Positions 44,439 to 53,811 of a DNA stretch of 56,804 nucleotides are shown piece by piece. This DNA is from Lutimaribacter degradans (GTDB lineage: Bacteria; Pseudomonadota; Alphaproteobacteria; Rhodobacterales; Rhodobacteraceae): positions 1 through 56,804 of the forward strand of contig NZ_JAMQGO010000016.1 in NCBI RefSeq assembly GCF_023703375.1. Direction: 5' to 3'. The notes below the pieces were generated by a model, which had not been told where the DNA came from, did not search any database, and worked only from the letters and a program-made list of their open reading frames with translations. Position numbers and translations under genes: made by a program. Each line of letters opens with the position of its first letter. Position 1 is the first letter of the stretch.

Positions 44439-44463
44439 GGAACGGACCACTCGGTCAGACGTT
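44439..44463 (+). promoter_or_regulatory. EcfG-type promoter of the PRC-barrel gene
   Basis: GGAAC (44439-44443), 16-base spacer, CGTT (44460-44463), 73 bases before ATG 44536. Exact consensus; divergent from the CsbD promoter. Confidence 0.78.
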
Positions 44464-44535
44464 CTTTTACTGATGGGTGAGCAAGCGGTCGGTTCTCGAT
44501 CCGCCCCTCGCCTGCTGCTATAGGAGAATTCCCGA

Positions 44536-45549
44536 ATGAAGACGCTTCTTTCAACAACCGCCCTTGTGATGACGCTTGGGTTCCCGACCATGACGCTGGC
44601 TCAGTCGACCGACACAGCCTCCACCACCAATTCCGGAACTCAGCAACACGCAGGGAAAATGTCCGGCTTTCTGTCACAGCGTGGCCAGGCCGACCTCTAC
44701 GCTTCGGATCTGATCGGACGCGATGTTCATGCACGCAGCTCGTCGGACGGAAAAGTCGCGGCCACCGAACGAGACACCGGCAAGGCCAATGGCAAGAACC
44801 GCATGTCGACGATGAACCGCGCCGATCTGGACGAGATGGAAACGATCGGTCAGATCAACGAGATCGTACTGTCGAGTGACGGGCAGGTTCGCGCCTTCGT
44901 GATTGGTGTTGGCGGATTCCTCGGCGTTGGCGAACAAGATATCGCCGTGACGATGGACCAGGTCACTTTCGCATCCGATGCCGATGACCAGTCGCATACC
45001 TACATCGTCATGAATACCGGGGCAGATATGCTGAAGGACGCCCCTGCCTATGCCGGCATGTCGGTGCAGGGCGATGCTGCGGATGGGAGCCGCGAAACCG
45101 TTCGTCCGAAAGCTCGGGAAGATGTTGCGGGTGACGACGACCAGAAGCGAGCCGATCGCACCACGCAAAGCGATGATGCCGAACGTGGCGATGAAAAGAC
45201 GCGCACCAACGACCGGACCGCGTTTACAGCTCCCGATATGGAGCGAGAAGGCTATGATCGGGTCGAAGCCCGGGACGTCTCGACCGAAATGTTGATGGGA
45301 ATGACCGTCTACGATGTGAACGACAACAATGTCGGCGACGTTCAGGACATGATTCTTGATGACAAGGGCGCGATCTCCAACGTCGTTATCGACTTTGGCG
45401 GGTTTCTTGGTATCGGCAGCAGCCAAGCCTCGCTTGGCTTTGGCGAACTGACCATCCTGACGAACGAAGGCTACGATGACGTGCGCATCTATGTTGATGC
45501 GACCAAGGAGCAGATCCAGGAACTGCCGCGGTACATGGCCTCGAAGTGA
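44536..45549 (+). CDS. Exported protein with two PRC-barrel domains
   Basis: 337 residues with a signal peptide (STTALVMTLGFPTMTLAQ). Two PRC-barrel-type domains: about 55-160 (IGQINEIVLSSDGQVRAFVI, GGFLGVGEQDIAV) and about 245-330 (DVQDMILDDKGAISNVVIDF, GGFLGIGSSQASL), joined by an acidic, charged linker of about 80 residues. AGGAG lies upstream of ATG 44536. PRC barrels bind small ligands or RNA-processing partners in other proteins; exported versions are common in alphaproteobacterial stress regulons, and a perfect EcfG-type promoter lies upstream. Transcription ends at the strong terminator shared with the next gene. Confidence 0.85.
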   Translation: MKTLLSTTALVMTLGFPTMTLAQSTDTASTTNSGTQQHAGKMSGFLSQRGQADLYASDLIGRDVHARSSSDGKVAATERDTGKANGKNRMSTMNRADLDEMETIGQINEIVLSSDGQVRAFVIGVGGFLGVGEQDIAVTMDQVTFASDADDQSHTYIVMNTGADMLKDAPAYAGMSVQGDAADGSRETVRPKAREDVAGDDDQKRADRTTQSDDAERGDEKTRTNDRTAFTAPDMEREGYDRVEARDVSTEMLMGMTVYDVNDNNVGDVQDMILDDKGAISNVVIDFGGFLGIGSSQASLGFGELTILTNEGYDDVRIYVDATKEQIQELPRYMASK

Positions 45550-45625
45550 CACCTCGAGAGGTTACGGCATCGTCATCGCGGCCGATCCGGCGATGACATG
45601 ACCGGCCCATCCTGAACCTTCCCAC

Positions 45626-45661
45626 AAAAGAGGCCGCACAATCGCTTGTGCGGCCTCTTTT
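45626..45661. terminator. Bidirectional intrinsic terminator
   Basis: A perfect 16-bp stem runs from AAAAGAGGCCGCACAA to its complement around the loop TCGC. Terminal A and T runs at both ends make it work in either direction, between two convergent PRC-barrel genes. Confidence 0.9.
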
Positions 45662-45681
45662 CGTTTAGCGCCTGTGCCGGT

Positions 45682-46041
45682 TCAGCCGGTGTGCTGCGGC
45701 ATCGCCTTGAGCTTTTCCTTCGTGGTGTCCAGGTGTACGCGCAGGTCGGATCCGTCGGTTTCCCGAAGAACGGTCAGCTGCTCGAACGGCAACAGAACGG
45801 AATGTGCCCCCAGGCCAAGAAATCCGCCGACCTCGATCACGGCGTCGGAGATCTTGCCGTCAGAGGTGATCTCAAGCGAACTGATCGTTCCGATGGTCTC
45901 GTCGTTTCGGCCATAGATAGTCGCGTTCTCGACATCGGTTGTCGTCAGATCATGCGGCTCTGCACGGTCGTAGCCATTGCGAACGAACCCGAATGCGCCG
46001 CCGGTTCCGGTTTTTTGTGGCGTTTCTGCGATATGTGTCAT
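45682..46041 (-). CDS. Small PRC-barrel domain protein
   Basis: 119 residues without a signal peptide. DVENATIYGRNDETIGTISS, SDGKISDAVIEVGGFLGLG and LLPFEQLTVL form one PRC barrel, similar to the second domain of the exported neighbour. It is probably cytoplasmic. It converges on the 44536 gene. A purine-rich GGGAGAATTAAA upstream of ATG 46041 serves as ribosome site. Stress-linked function is inferred from family and context. Confidence 0.85.
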   Translation of the reverse strand: MTHIAETPQKTGTGGAFGFVRNGYDRAEPHDLTTTDVENATIYGRNDETIGTISSLEITSDGKISDAVIEVGGFLGLGAHSVLLPFEQLTVLRETDGSDLRVHLDTTKEKLKAMPQHTG

Positions 46042-46225
46042 TTTAATTCTCCCATATCCCGTTGTGCGGGATGTCTGGCAACAGGTGCCCCCTGCAGGGG
46101 TGTGGCTGGTACCGTAACTTTCGTTGGGTTGCCTGGCGCGTCTGCGCCTTGCAAGCCCGTGTCAAACGGGTTCAGCCACATGGAAAGAACCCGAAAGTGG
46201 GCCTTGCGTTCCGAAGGGGCCAGCC

Positions 46226-47371
46226 TCAGGTGGAGTTCTCCAGAAAAAACCGGACCATCTGCGCGGAGGCATCGGGCCCTTTGGTGTCGGTATAAGATCC
46301 TGCTGCATGGCCGCCCGACCAGCCGTGGCTCGCCCCTTCGATCATCCAGAGCTCCAGCAGAACGGCACCGTTTGGTCCGGCGTATTCGCTACGCGCGTAT
46401 CCGCGTCCACGAACAGACCTTTTTATCTCTTTCGTTGGAACAGCCTCGTCCCCCATCGCCGCCGCGACGATGATCGGCGCATTGGAAGGATGCACCGTGC
46501 TGTCGGTATCGCCATGAAAGATGATCCGGCGGGTCGGATTTGGCCCTGCCGGGGTGGCGGGCGCGATATCACCGGGGGTTCCGCCACTGCGCATCGCCGA
46601 CATTGCCGAGATCACGTTGCGCGCTGTGCCGCGGCTCAGGCCGGAGTGAATCCCTGCTGCCGAAAAGACATCCGGATAGACGTCTGCCAGGATCGCCGCC
46701 ATCGCGCCGCCAGAGGACAGGCCGGCCACGAAGACCGACTCGCGGCCCAAGCCGAATTCCTTCATGAGCTTTCGTGTCAGCGAGGCCAAAATGGCAGGCT
46801 CGCCGGCACCGCGCGCCTGGTGGTCCGGCTTGAACCAGTTCCAGCAGGACGCGCTGTTGTGGCCCTCGGTCTGCGCCGGGTAGGCGATAGCGAGGCCATG
46901 CTTCTCGGCAAGCAGGTTCATCCGTGTTCCGACAGCAAAATCATCCGGGGTCTGGTCGCAGCCGTGCAACATGAGGATCAGACCCTTGGGTTGCTTCGGC
47001 CGACTGGCGGGAAGGTAGAGTTTGAACGCACGCGATCCGGTGGTGCCGTTGTGCTTTCGAGTGATGTAGCGCGCTCCCGTCGGGATGCGGGGCGAAGCCT
47101 CATCTCCGGGTGATCGGGCTGTTTCGTTCGGCTTGAGCGATTTCGCCTTGAGCCGTTGCTTAGCCACGCTGCCGCGCTTGCGGCTCGTCTGCGACACGTC
47201 GGCCTTGCGCGGCTTGGCCGCGTTCGGAATGAATGCGGCAAACGGGGCGAGTGCTGAATCCACCATGAAACCGGTCATCGCGTCTTGGAAAGAACGGGTT
47301 TTCCTGGTCAGCGTGGTAGGGCCCATCAGCCGGTTCATCCTTCGCACTTTGGCCGTGAGGGAACGTTTCAT
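46226..47371 (-). CDS. PHB depolymerase-type esterase
   Basis: 381 residues. An alpha/beta hydrolase of the poly(3-hydroxybutyrate) depolymerase/LpqC type: LILMLHGCDQTPDDFAVGT forms the oxyanion-side strand, FVAGLSSGGAMAAILA contains the nucleophile Ser in GLSSGG, and the C-terminal GASHGWSGG holds the catalytic His; an Asp near FHGDTDSTVHP fits the triad. The first 95 residues are basic and low in complexity and lack a clear signal peptide. Family members cleave polyester or aromatic esters; substrate unknown. A one-mismatch EcfG-like site lies about 45-65 bases upstream. Confidence 0.85.
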   Translation of the reverse strand: MKRSLTAKVRRMNRLMGPTTLTRKTRSFQDAMTGFMVDSALAPFAAFIPNAAKPRKADVSQTSRKRGSVAKQRLKAKSLKPNETARSPGDEASPRIPTGARYITRKHNGTTGSRAFKLYLPASRPKQPKGLILMLHGCDQTPDDFAVGTRMNLLAEKHGLAIAYPAQTEGHNSASCWNWFKPDHQARGAGEPAILASLTRKLMKEFGLGRESVFVAGLSSGGAMAAILADVYPDVFSAAGIHSGLSRGTARNVISAMSAMRSGGTPGDIAPATPAGPNPTRRIIFHGDTDSTVHPSNAPIIVAAAMGDEAVPTKEIKRSVRGRGYARSEYAGPNGAVLLELWMIEGASHGWSGGHAAGSYTDTKGPDASAQMVRFFLENST

Positions 47372-47412
47372 GTGAATGTCCTTTGATTGGAAGACCTCCC
47401 TTCGTCCTGTAC

Positions 47413-47437
47413 AATGACCAAAACCGATTTACGTTCC
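47413..47437 (-). promoter_or_regulatory. Possible EcfG-type promoter, one mismatch
   Basis: Minus strand GGAAC (47433-47437), 16-base spacer, CATT (47413-47416), about 42 bases before the esterase start at 47371. Confidence 0.4.
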
Positions 47438-47495
47438 CGAGAGGCCACCGGTTGCGCAGCAATTTCCGCGCGGCAGCCCTGTGGTGTGCGCCTTG

Positions 47496-50400
47496 TCACG
47501 CACTTTGCAAATCGGCGGCAATCGCAAGCCGGACCAACGCCGGAAGCGATTCCACCCCGGTCTTGCGCATCACCGACGCGCGATGGTTTTCGACTGTGCG
47601 CTGGTTGATCCCGAGATCGTGGGCGATGATCTTGTTGGGCTTGCCGTCCAGAACCCGCTCAAGAATCTCGTGCTCGCGCGCGGTCAGGTTAGAAAACCGC
47701 TCCTGTGCGGCCTTGCGGGTGTCTGCCTGCGCATGTCCGTCATCGATTTGTGCCATTGCGGCCCGCACACTGGCCAGAAGCTCGGCGGCGCTTGTCGGTT
47801 TCTCGATAAGGTCCGAGGCGCCGGCCTTCAGCGCGGCCACGGCCATGGCGGCGTCGCCGTGGCCGGTCAGCATGACGGTGGGCAACTGAGATTCCTGTGT
47901 TCGCAAACGGTCTATCAATGCCACCCCGTCCATGCCGGGCAGCAGGTTGTCGACCAGAAGACAGGCGCCGCTACCGGGTCGCGGCGCCGAAAGGAACTCC
48001 TCTGCTGACGCATAGGTGACGACCACCCATCCTTCAGCTTCGAAAAGGCGCCGCATGGTTTCACGAATGATCGGATCGTCGTCGATGACATGCACGGACG
48101 TGCCGGATGGCTCCGCTCGCCATGCGGCCTCGGCCTTGGCCAAGCGGGCCATGAGCATGAGATCGGATATCTGGGCCAGAAGCACTTCGGGCAGCACCGG
48201 CTTGGTGACCTGACTAAAGGGTGATGCGGCGATGCTTTTCATCGTGGCGGAGGTAATGTCGCCGGTCAGGATGATGGTCGGCACCGTGACGCCCAGGATA
48301 TCCGGCAGATCCTGCGCCAAGGTCAGGCCGTTCGCATCCCCGTGCAAGTCGAAATCCGTCAGCAGGAGGTCGGGCCGCGCCACGTCGCCGCTGGCCCATG
48401 CCAGCGCATCCTTCGCACCGGCCCTGGGAATGACCTTGTGACCCTCTTTGGTGAGAACGTCGGCCAGCAGATCCCGCAGCGGCTCTTCATCCTCAACCAG
48501 AAGAATCGTCCCGGTCTGTCGCTCCGAGACGCACGGTTCGGGTTCCACTTTCGGCGGTGCCAAGGCCTCGGGATCCGCGTCGACAACTGGTAGCGAGATC
48601 ATGAATGTCGACCCCTTTCCAGGGGTGGAGCGCATGGAAACCGGATGCTCCATAAGCTCTGCAAGACGTTGCACGATCGACAGCCCCAGCCCGAGGCCCT
48701 GACCGGCAAACATGTCGGCTTTTTCGACCTGGTGATAGGCATCGAAAATCGCCGACTTGTCCGACTCGGCCACGCCAATGCCGCTGTCGCAGACATGAAT
48801 GTTCAGGGTCTCGCCCTTGTGGCGACAGCCGATCAGGATACCGCCCTTCGGCGTGTATTTCAGCGCGTTGGACACGAGGTTGCGCAGCATCTGCTCCAGA
48901 AGTTGCGGATCGGTCCGCACCCAGGCCCTGGACGGCACCGACCGGAGTTTCAAATGCTTGAGTTTGCATTGCGGGCCGAATTCATCGACCAGGCGCTGTA
49001 TCAACGGGGCGATTGGTACGGGTCGCATGTCGGGCCGGACGATACCGGACTCGATTCGGTTCACATCCAGCATGGAATCCAGCATTGCCGTCATGGAATT
49101 CAATGTTTGATCAAGAAGCGCGGCCAGCCGTGCCCCCTCGGTCGATCGCTTGCGCGGGGCGAGAAGCTTGTGCAGCAGCGCCATGGATTGCAGCGGTTGG
49201 CGCAGATCGTGGCTGGCCGAGGCCAGAAAGCGCGACTTGGCCCGGGTTGCCCGGTCGGCCTCTTCTATCGCGGCGAGCAGCGCTGCGTGGTTGCGCTTGC
49301 GTTCGGTGATGTCGACATAGGTAATCACGACGCCTTCAACCCTGTCAGCCTCGGCGCGGTAGGGTTGAATACGTCGCTGGAACCACTGACCGTCGGAGCC
49401 TTCGGTTTCCTGTTCGATCGGGTCGCCGGATGCGAGCACGGCGCGCGTGTCTGCGGCGAGATCGTCATCTCTGGACACGGCGGCCAGGTCCGACAGCGGT
49501 CGGCCGATATCGGTCGGGATCACGTGAAAGATTGCGCGCGCGGCGGGGGTGAAGAACCGGATGTTCAGGTCCAGGTCCAAGAACAGCGTAGCGACATCGG
49601 TGCTGTATAGCACGTTCTGCAGGTCGTTGGCCGTGGTGCGGTGGCGTTCGAGGGTTTCTTGCAATTGGCTGTTCAGTGCGGTCAGCTCTTCGTTCAGCGA
49701 TTGCAGTTCCTCTTTCGATGCCAGCAGTTCCTCGTTGGTAGATTGGAACTCCTCGTTGACCGACAGCGCCTCGGCGGCGTCTGCGGCATGTGCCTCGACC
49801 TCGCGGTCCAGATCGCGCAGGGCATCCCGCAGGTCGTGACGGGTGGCAACAAGTTCGGCCTCGAGATTCGCAGTTTGGCCCTTGGGTGACCTGTCGGATG
49901 ATCCCGCTGCCGCAGGTTGGCCCGGGTACGGAGTTTCGAGAAAGCAGGCCAGCAACAAAGGCTCGCCCCCGGCCGAGACCGCGTGCAAGGCGATATCATA
50001 GCTGCCGGAACTGCCGATGCGCCCGCCGGAAATGGTTACGACCGGGTTTTGGGAGTCGCAGGTTGCCGCCGCGTCCCGAAACCTTGCGCGCAGGGCCTTG
50101 GGCAACATTCCGACAAATCCGGGGTCGGGGTGGCCCTGCGTGATCTTGAGGTACTTCTCGGTCGGGCCAAGAAGATAAAGGCATTCAAGCCGGACATTAA
50201 GCAACGCCGCAGCAGGCGCATAGTTTTCCAGCAATATCTTGCGGCAAAGATCAACCAGCGCGGTTCGTTTTACCGGGGGTTGGGCGGGAGAGCGCGGCTC
50301 GACCTCGCCCCTGCCCGCGGCGAATTGCAGATCGCCGGGCAAGCTCTTGCCGACCCGGCGCCAAAGCCGCGAGGCCTTGTCCTCAAGCGCAAAACAGCTA

Positions 50401-51809
50401 TTGCTTTGCCCCGGCATTTCGGCTGAACCCAGCAACAACAGCCCGTCCTGGCGCAGCGCAAAGCAGCAGCGCGCGACAACACGTTTTTGCGCCTCGGGCC
50501 CCAGATAGATCAGCACGTTGCGGCACGAGACCAAGTCGATCCTGGAAAACGGTGGGTCAGACAGCAGATCGGCAACGGTGAAGACGATCACGTCACGGAG
50601 CGTCGAGGTGACGCGCCAGCCGTTGTCTTCGGCCACGAAGAACCGGGCCAACCGTTCGGGGGAAACATCTGCTTCAATATCCTTGGAATAGAACCCCGTT
50701 CGTGCTGTGGCGATGGCTTCGGGGTCGACATCCGAGGCAAGGATCTGCAGCCGGGCTTCAGCCCCGGCGGCCTCCATCGCCTCTATACAGGTGATGGCAA
50801 GGCTATACGCCTCTTCGCCGGTGCTGCACCCCGCCACCCAGACCCGCAATGGCCGTTCGGGCGGCAAGGCCTTCAGCAGGCTGGGGACAGCCTTGGTTGA
50901 CAGGTGCTTGAACACGGCGGCGTCGCGGAAAAAGCTGGTGACATGGATCAGCAAGTCGGATGCCAGGCGCGTGCGTTCTTCGGCGTCGGATTGCAGGATG
51001 TCCAGATAGCGTGCTGTCTCGTTCGGTCCGAGCCCGATATTGGACATTCGGCCTGCTATGCGACGTTCGATGGTCCCCCGTTTGTAAAGCGAGATATCCT
51101 GCGGAGCATACTCGTCTACAAGGGCAATCAATGCGTCGTAATCCACGGTGTCCGTTTGACCCGTACAGTCGCCGTCATCCTTGCCATGCCTAGGTGTGTC
51201 GGTTGCGGGGTCCGAAGCTGGTGTCACGGCCCCCAGAAAATCATTAAGCGCGCCGACCATGTCTTTCGTAGCGAGGGTCCGGTCGACGAAACCGGTCTCG
51301 ATGGCGCTTTCGGGCATGCCCGGATAGGCGGCCTCTTCGGGGTCTTGCGCTATCACCAGGCCGCCCGCGGCATGTATGTCGCCGACACCGATGCTGCCAT
51401 CAGTGCCGGTGCCCGACATGACGATGCATCCCGACAACGCGCGCGCATCGATGGCAAGCGAGCGCAGCAGGACATCAAATGGCAGCCGCACCCCCTTGCC
51501 GCCCTCCGGTTCGGAGAGATGCAGGACACGCTGCGCGACCGTGAGGAAAAGGCCCGGCGGAATGACATGCAGGCACCCTGACCGCAGGGCCATGCCTTCG
51601 GACGCCTGTAGAACCTCGAGCCCCGTGTCGCGGGCTAGAAGATCGACCATCATGCTTTCATGCGTCGGATCGAGATGCAGGACCAGAATGAACGCTGCAT
51701 ACATGTCATTCGGCATGTTCTTGAGCAGGGCGCGGCATGCCTCAAGCCCGCCGGCAGAGGCCCCGATGGCAATCACGGGCAAGTGTTGTTGCGGTTTGTC
51801 GTCCGACAT
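47496..51809 (-). CDS. CheB-CheR-PAS-histidine kinase-receiver-receiver-LuxR megaprotein
   Basis: About 1437 residues. Domain order: CheB methylesterase (IGASAGGLEA, LHLDPTHES, SGTGTDGS) to about 190; CheR methyltransferase (AGCSTGEEAYSLA) about 220-480; a coiled-coil linker (QSTNEELLASKEELQSLNEE) then a PAS near 740-850; HisKA with SHDLRQPLQSM and HATPase (DSGIGV, GLGLGLSIV); a receiver (LLLTDFDLHG); a second receiver (LLVDNLLPGMDG); and a LuxR-type helix-turn-helix (LTAREHEILERVLDG, NQRTVENHRASVM). ATG 51809 matches the CheB start; a frame reaches 51902. The LuxR end makes it able to act directly on DNA. No receptor or chemotaxis gene is nearby. Confidence 0.9.
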   Translation of the reverse strand: MSDDKPQQHLPVIAIGASAGGLEACRALLKNMPNDMYAAFILVLHLDPTHESMMVDLLARDTGLEVLQASEGMALRSGCLHVIPPGLFLTVAQRVLHLSEPEGGKGVRLPFDVLLRSLAIDARALSGCIVMSGTGTDGSIGVGDIHAAGGLVIAQDPEEAAYPGMPESAIETGFVDRTLATKDMVGALNDFLGAVTPASDPATDTPRHGKDDGDCTGQTDTVDYDALIALVDEYAPQDISLYKRGTIERRIAGRMSNIGLGPNETARYLDILQSDAEERTRLASDLLIHVTSFFRDAAVFKHLSTKAVPSLLKALPPERPLRVWVAGCSTGEEAYSLAITCIEAMEAAGAEARLQILASDVDPEAIATARTGFYSKDIEADVSPERLARFFVAEDNGWRVTSTLRDVIVFTVADLLSDPPFSRIDLVSCRNVLIYLGPEAQKRVVARCCFALRQDGLLLLGSAEMPGQSNSCFALEDKASRLWRRVGKSLPGDLQFAAGRGEVEPRSPAQPPVKRTALVDLCRKILLENYAPAAALLNVRLECLYLLGPTEKYLKITQGHPDPGFVGMLPKALRARFRDAAATCDSQNPVVTISGGRIGSSGSYDIALHAVSAGGEPLLLACFLETPYPGQPAAAGSSDRSPKGQTANLEAELVATRHDLRDALRDLDREVEAHAADAAEALSVNEEFQSTNEELLASKEELQSLNEELTALNSQLQETLERHRTTANDLQNVLYSTDVATLFLDLDLNIRFFTPAARAIFHVIPTDIGRPLSDLAAVSRDDDLAADTRAVLASGDPIEQETEGSDGQWFQRRIQPYRAEADRVEGVVITYVDITERKRNHAALLAAIEEADRATRAKSRFLASASHDLRQPLQSMALLHKLLAPRKRSTEGARLAALLDQTLNSMTAMLDSMLDVNRIESGIVRPDMRPVPIAPLIQRLVDEFGPQCKLKHLKLRSVPSRAWVRTDPQLLEQMLRNLVSNALKYTPKGGILIGCRHKGETLNIHVCDSGIGVAESDKSAIFDAYHQVEKADMFAGQGLGLGLSIVQRLAELMEHPVSMRSTPGKGSTFMISLPVVDADPEALAPPKVEPEPCVSERQTGTILLVEDEEPLRDLLADVLTKEGHKVIPRAGAKDALAWASGDVARPDLLLTDFDLHGDANGLTLAQDLPDILGVTVPTIILTGDITSATMKSIAASPFSQVTKPVLPEVLLAQISDLMLMARLAKAEAAWRAEPSGTSVHVIDDDPIIRETMRRLFEAEGWVVVTYASAEEFLSAPRPGSGACLLVDNLLPGMDGVALIDRLRTQESQLPTVMLTGHGDAAMAVAALKAGASDLIEKPTSAAELLASVRAAMAQIDDGHAQADTRKAAQERFSNLTAREHEILERVLDGKPNKIIAHDLGINQRTVENHRASVMRKTGVESLPALVRLAIAADLQSA

Positions 51810-52284
51810 GGGCTTTCCAGACAGGTCACAGGGCAAGGCTGCAGATACAAGCAAGGTCACTGGATACGTGTCGGATGCCATGCAGTCTCTGACACGGAAC
51901 AATTTCGGGACGCCTCTGGACGCATATCAGATTTCGGCATTTCCTGAAACGGTCGTTGATCATGGCCCCGGCGGGCAGATTGGCCAGCCCTGAACGAACG
52001 GCCTGAGTAGATTCCGATCCTACTGCCACGCCCCCCCGAAAAAGTAGTGTTCGTACGTAACGAGTTGAGTTTGACAAGTGAGCATGAAGGCTGGGCAGCC
52101 AGTGAGACGGATATCCGAAAGCAGAATCCCTCTCCACTCGCATCTCCAGGCTTCACACGCGGGTTGCCCAGCCCGTTCCGAAGGGCGCGGTACGTTCGCG
52201 GCGCGCCCCACAGGCATTTGCATCATTCCGACCCGCGACGCCCGTAGGCTGCGAATTCAGCCCGATCAATCGAAAGGAAACCAC
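51810..52284. other. Intergenic stretch before the small-protein array
   Basis: No supported gene. It should contain the promoters of the kinase megaprotein (minus) and of the small-protein array (plus). No GGAAC-N16/17-CGTT match was found in the right place. Confidence 0.45.
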
Positions 52285-52359
52285 ATGAGTCAGATCGTTT
52301 ATATCGTCGGCGCAATCGTCATCGTCCTTGCCGTGCTGAGCTTTGTCGGCCTGGCCTGA
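52285..52359 (+). CDS. 24-residue single-pass membrane peptide
   Basis: MSQIVYIVGAIVIVLAVLSF then VGLA: almost entirely one hydrophobic helix with no charged residues. AAAGGAAA sits seven bases upstream of ATG 52285, a strong ribosome site. Similar tiny proteins recur in Rhodobacterales next to stress genes, but no function is known. Followed by a larger membrane protein 51 bases downstream. Confidence 0.7.
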   Translation: MSQIVYIVGAIVIVLAVLSFVGLA

Positions 52360-52410
52360 CGGTATTCCGATGCGCTCGAACCTTTCCACCAAAGTCCAAG
52401 GAATATCATA

Positions 52411-53373
52411 ATGCCATCCGCAATCATGCCTCCCGGCCAAACCTCCCCAAACGGGTCCTATCTGGATTGGCCCGCCATTCTTGCGGGTGGCGTGTTCGCG
52501 CTCGCAATCTCGTTTCTGCTGATCAGCTTCGGTGCGAGCCTTGGGCTTTCGCTGAGTTCGCCCTATCGCGGCGAGGGGATGTCGGCCTTCTGGTTCGCCA
52601 TTGCTGCGGGCATCTGGTTCGCATGGGTGATGGTCACCAGCTTTGGTGCCGGCGGATATCTTGCCGGGCGGATGCGTCGCCACGCAGGTGACGCGACCGA
52701 AGACGAGGTCGAGACGCGCGATGGCGCCCACGGCTTGATCGTCTGGGCCACCGGCGCTCTGGTCAGCATCATCCTTGCCGCATCAGGCGTTGGCGGGCTG
52801 GTAAGTGCGGGCGCGTCTGCCGTGGGTTCGGCTGCCAGCACTGCGGTGAATGTCGCGTCCGAGGCGGCGTCTTCCGACTATTTCGCCAATGTCATGCTGC
52901 GCAGCGGTGCCCAGGATGCGGGCGCAGGGGCCACCGATACGGATGTGGCTTCGGGCAACGATGGTGACCCGGCCATGACCCCGGGCAGCCAGTCGGCCCG
53001 GCAAACCACCGAAATTGCGGGAGTCGATCCCGATGTTCAGCAAGAGATTGCCGGCATCCTCATGCGTAGTGCCGCCAATGGCGAAGTCGTCGAACGCGAT
53101 CGCAGGTATCTGGCCTTGCTCGTCGCCGCGAACAGCGACCTTGACCAGAATGCTGCCCGCACCCGTGTCGATGAGGTTGTCGCCGAGATCGACGGAGCCC
53201 GAAACGCGGCGCTTGCAGCTGTCGAAAAGGTGCGCGTTGCCGGAGTGGTGTTCGGCTTTATCGTCGCCGCCACCTTGCTGGTCGGTGCCGTCGCGGCCTT
53301 CTTCGCCGCCGTTGCCGGTGGGCATCACCGTGATGAAGGGCTGGGCCTGGATGTGCTGACGGTGCGCCGATGA
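52411..53373 (+). CDS. Uncharacterised membrane protein
   Basis: 320 residues. Membrane segments near 22-50, 62-85, about 110-135 and a C-terminal one near 285-310; a soluble, acidic part between about 145 and 275 includes a helical EIDGARNAALAAVEKVRVAG. The first segments carry GASLGLSLSSPYRGEG and GAGGYLAGRMRR loops. AAGGAA precedes ATG 52411. Not recognised beyond membrane type. It lies between two tiny membrane peptides, each with a good ribosome site, so the three are probably one transcription unit. Confidence 0.68.
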   Translation: MPSAIMPPGQTSPNGSYLDWPAILAGGVFALAISFLLISFGASLGLSLSSPYRGEGMSAFWFAIAAGIWFAWVMVTSFGAGGYLAGRMRRHAGDATEDEVETRDGAHGLIVWATGALVSIILAASGVGGLVSAGASAVGSAASTAVNVASEAASSDYFANVMLRSGAQDAGAGATDTDVASGNDGDPAMTPGSQSARQTTEIAGVDPDVQQEIAGILMRSAANGEVVERDRRYLALLVAANSDLDQNAARTRVDEVVAEIDGARNAALAAVEKVRVAGVVFGFIVAATLLVGAVAAFFAAVAGGHHRDEGLGLDVLTVRR

Positions 53374-53410
53374 TGCACCTGTGTTTCCCCAACTCTGAAA
53401 GGATAGACCC

Positions 53411-53482
53411 ATGCCCGCCATTATCGCCTGGCTTCTCGGAGCGCCGCTCCTTGTCGTGATCATCATCGCCTTGCTGCTCTGA
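53411..53482 (+). CDS. 23-residue single-pass membrane peptide
   Basis: MPAIIAWLLGAPLLVVIIIA then LLL: one hydrophobic helix and no charge. AAAGGA is seven bases upstream of ATG 53411, and the start lies 38 bases after the preceding membrane protein. No family known. Confidence 0.65.
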   Translation: MPAIIAWLLGAPLLVVIIIALLL

Positions 53483-53537
53483 GCGATCGACCCACAGAGC
53501 CCGAGCACACCTTCAAAGCCTGGAAAGGAGCTTCCCC

Positions 53538-53735
53538 ATGCCCCAGCAAACACAAGCCGAGATGTTCATTCAGACGCTTACAGAAATGCGGGATGCAGAA
53601 CGCAAAAGTCGAGATGTCGGGTTGCGTCTTGACGTCAATCCGCAAGTCCAACGGATCATGCATGCCTTTTGGACGGATCCGAACGACGACGGCCACCCTT
53701 TGAATCGGACCCTGCGAAACCAATGGGTGGAATAA
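53538..53735 (+). CDS. Small soluble protein of unknown function
   Basis: 65 residues, charged, with a helical N-terminus (QAEMFIQTLTEMRDAERKSR) and FWTDPNDDGHPLN near the end. AAGGAG lies seven bases upstream of ATG 53538, so translation is likely. Not recognised. It does not resemble NepR, the anti-sigma partner one might hope for near an ECF sigma gene. Confidence 0.6.
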   Translation: MPQQTQAEMFIQTLTEMRDAERKSRDVGLRLDVNPQVQRIMHAFWTDPNDDGHPLNRTLRNQWVE

Positions 53736-53811
53736 AACCCGTTGGCCCGAACCAAGGCAGATGAGCCTACCTTTTTCGTAACCCGTGACCAAGAGTTCAA
53801 GGAATGACCCG

